A DNA stretch of 64,000 bases from Nostoc sp. 106C (GTDB lineage: Bacteria > Cyanobacteriota > Cyanobacteriia > Cyanobacteriales > Nostocaceae): contig NZ_MTAW01000038.1 in assembly GCF_002154725.1 (NCBI RefSeq), forward strand, positions 50,131 to 114,130, given 5' to 3'. Made by a program: the position numbers and the translations under genes. Positions within the stretch are counted from its first letter, which is position 1. Each line of letters begins with the position of its first letter. This document shows positions 63,599 to 64,000 of this stretch, piece after piece. The notes below the pieces were generated by a model that did not search any database, was not told the DNA's origin, and was given only the letters and a program-made list of their open reading frames with translations.

Positions 63599-63729
63599 AT
63601 GCTGTCTTTTTGGAAGAACTGCTCTATGGTGTTGTTTTTGTTTTCATAAGTCAGTGTCGCAGGAGCGATCGCAGAATCCCCCATCTGCACGCCCGTATAT
63701 TTACCAGACGTAACATTATAGATGTGCAT
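63595..63729 (-). CDS. possible small ORF, tail-to-tail with the porin gene
   Basis: A 44-aa frame on the minus strand starting ATG 63729 (MHIYNVTSGKYTGVQMGDSA) and ending with a stop overlapping the porin stop codon. The composition is protein-like and GCGATCGC occurs in frame, but no family is recognised and no ribosome binding site is seen. It may be a small gene or the end of a decayed one; upstream the frame runs on to a stop a few codons earlier. Confidence 0.3.
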   Translation of the reverse strand: MHIYNVTSGKYTGVQMGDSAIAPATLTYENKNNTIEQFFQKDSI

Positions 63730-63837
63730 TAGTGCTGAGATTGGCTCGGTCAAAGTCTCATGCGATCAGCAAACATACATCTGCAATATTGATAAGAAAA
63801 ATAAATAACTACTATAAAGAATAGTTAATTAAAACCC

Positions 63838-63866
63838 TTTACAAATCTAAATATTAGTTTTATAAT
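63838..63866 (+). promoter_or_regulatory. psbA promoter
   Basis: TTTACA (63838-63843) and TATAAT (63861-63866) with 17 bp between them, 60 bp before the psbA start. The -10 box is consensus, as expected of a strong housekeeping promoter for photosystem II D1. Confidence 0.8.
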
Positions 63867-63925
63867 TTTTGCCAGGTAAGCAAGATTACCTACCAAATTT
63901 ATAAAAAAACAGCACTCATAAAGCA

Positions 63926-64000
63926 ATGACAACAACCTTACAACAGCGCTCTAGCGCTAACGTATGGGATCGGTTTTGCGAGTGGATCACCAGCACCGAA
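63926..64000 (+). CDS. psbA: photosystem II D1 protein, first 25 codons
   Basis: The frame from ATG 63926 reads [20 protein letters not shown] and runs off the window end at codon 25. This is the conserved N-terminus of cyanobacterial D1, the reaction-centre subunit that turns over in light. The full gene should be about 360 codons. Start chosen by the conserved N-terminus and the promoter placement. Which of several psbA isoforms it is cannot be told from 25 residues. Confidence 0.95.
   Translation, partial: MTTTLQQRSSANVWDRFCEWITSTE

Overview
The window looks like chromosome of a filamentous, heterocyst-type cyanobacterium of the Nostocales (Nostoc/Anabaena-like). The reasons are a contiguous phycoerythrocyanin plus phycocyanin operon (pecBACEF-cpcBACDEFG), psbA at the right edge, very frequent HIP1 octamers (GCGATCGC), heptamer-type short tandem repeats in spacers, a cyanobacterial sucrose synthase, and many small palindromic repeats. 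Everything is inferred from sequence and family knowledge; no database search was run.

Layout. 1-8.3 kb: creatininase-family hydrolase, a LysR regulator divergent from an aspartoacylase-like zinc hydrolase, a DUF3891 protein, manganese catalase, a GlsB/YeaQ membrane protein, an APC amino-acid permease and a methyltransferase with a lipoprotein signal. 8.8-12 kb: hemN and acsF, divergent, separated by a 245-bp mobile element (MITE) with a perfect 9-bp target duplication. 12.2-22.3 kb: a minus-strand fatty-acid degradation cluster (alpha/beta hydrolase, acyl-CoA-synthetase-like protein, 3-hydroxyacyl-CoA dehydrogenase/enoyl-CoA hydratase, thiolase, FadE-type acyl-CoA dehydrogenase), i.e. homologues for all beta-oxidation steps, which most cyanobacteria are thought to lack. 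22.3-24 kb: a 21-bp tandem repeat open on both strands, a small Psb34-like gene (56 aa) and a second small palindromic element. 24-33 kb: GH57/DUF3536 glycoside hydrolase, Ca2+/H+ antiporter, two related peptidoglycan-binding-domain proteins, sucrose synthase. 34.5-43.7 kb: tRNA-His, a DUF4359 protein, a Ser/Thr kinase fused to GUN4, a DUF416 protein, a siroheme pair (CbiX-type chelatase and cobA overlapping by 4 nt), two chemotaxis/motility-type response regulators and an RluD-type pseudouridine synthase. 44.3-55.3 kb: the pec-cpc rod operon with three cpcG copies. 55.5-64 kb: a KAP P-loop NTPase, an MFS transporter, an AAA-like membrane NTPase, a TpsB/Omp85-type secretion porin and the first 25 codons of psbA with a consensus-like promoter.

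How the genes work together. The pec and cpc genes encode the rod part of the phycobilisome: pigment subunits (PecB/PecA, CpcB/CpcA), rod linkers (PecC, CpcC, CpcD), chromophore lyases (PecE/PecF, CpcE/CpcF) and rod-core linkers (CpcG). Several spacers in this operon contain long inverted repeats that could set segmental mRNA levels. Tetrapyrrole functions recur (hemN, acsF, kinase-GUN4, CbiX-type chelatase, cobA, bilin lyases). The fatty-acid cluster and sucrose synthase suggest use of stored or external carbon.

The least ordinary items are the complete beta-oxidation-like cluster with a synthetase lacking two expected active-site residues and carrying an in-frame insertion, the MITE between hemN and acsF, the bi-directionally open heptad repeat, a receiver protein lacking its phospho-aspartate, and the series of intergenic stems in the pec-cpc operon. 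I did not see CRISPR arrays, rRNA genes, transposase genes or prophage.
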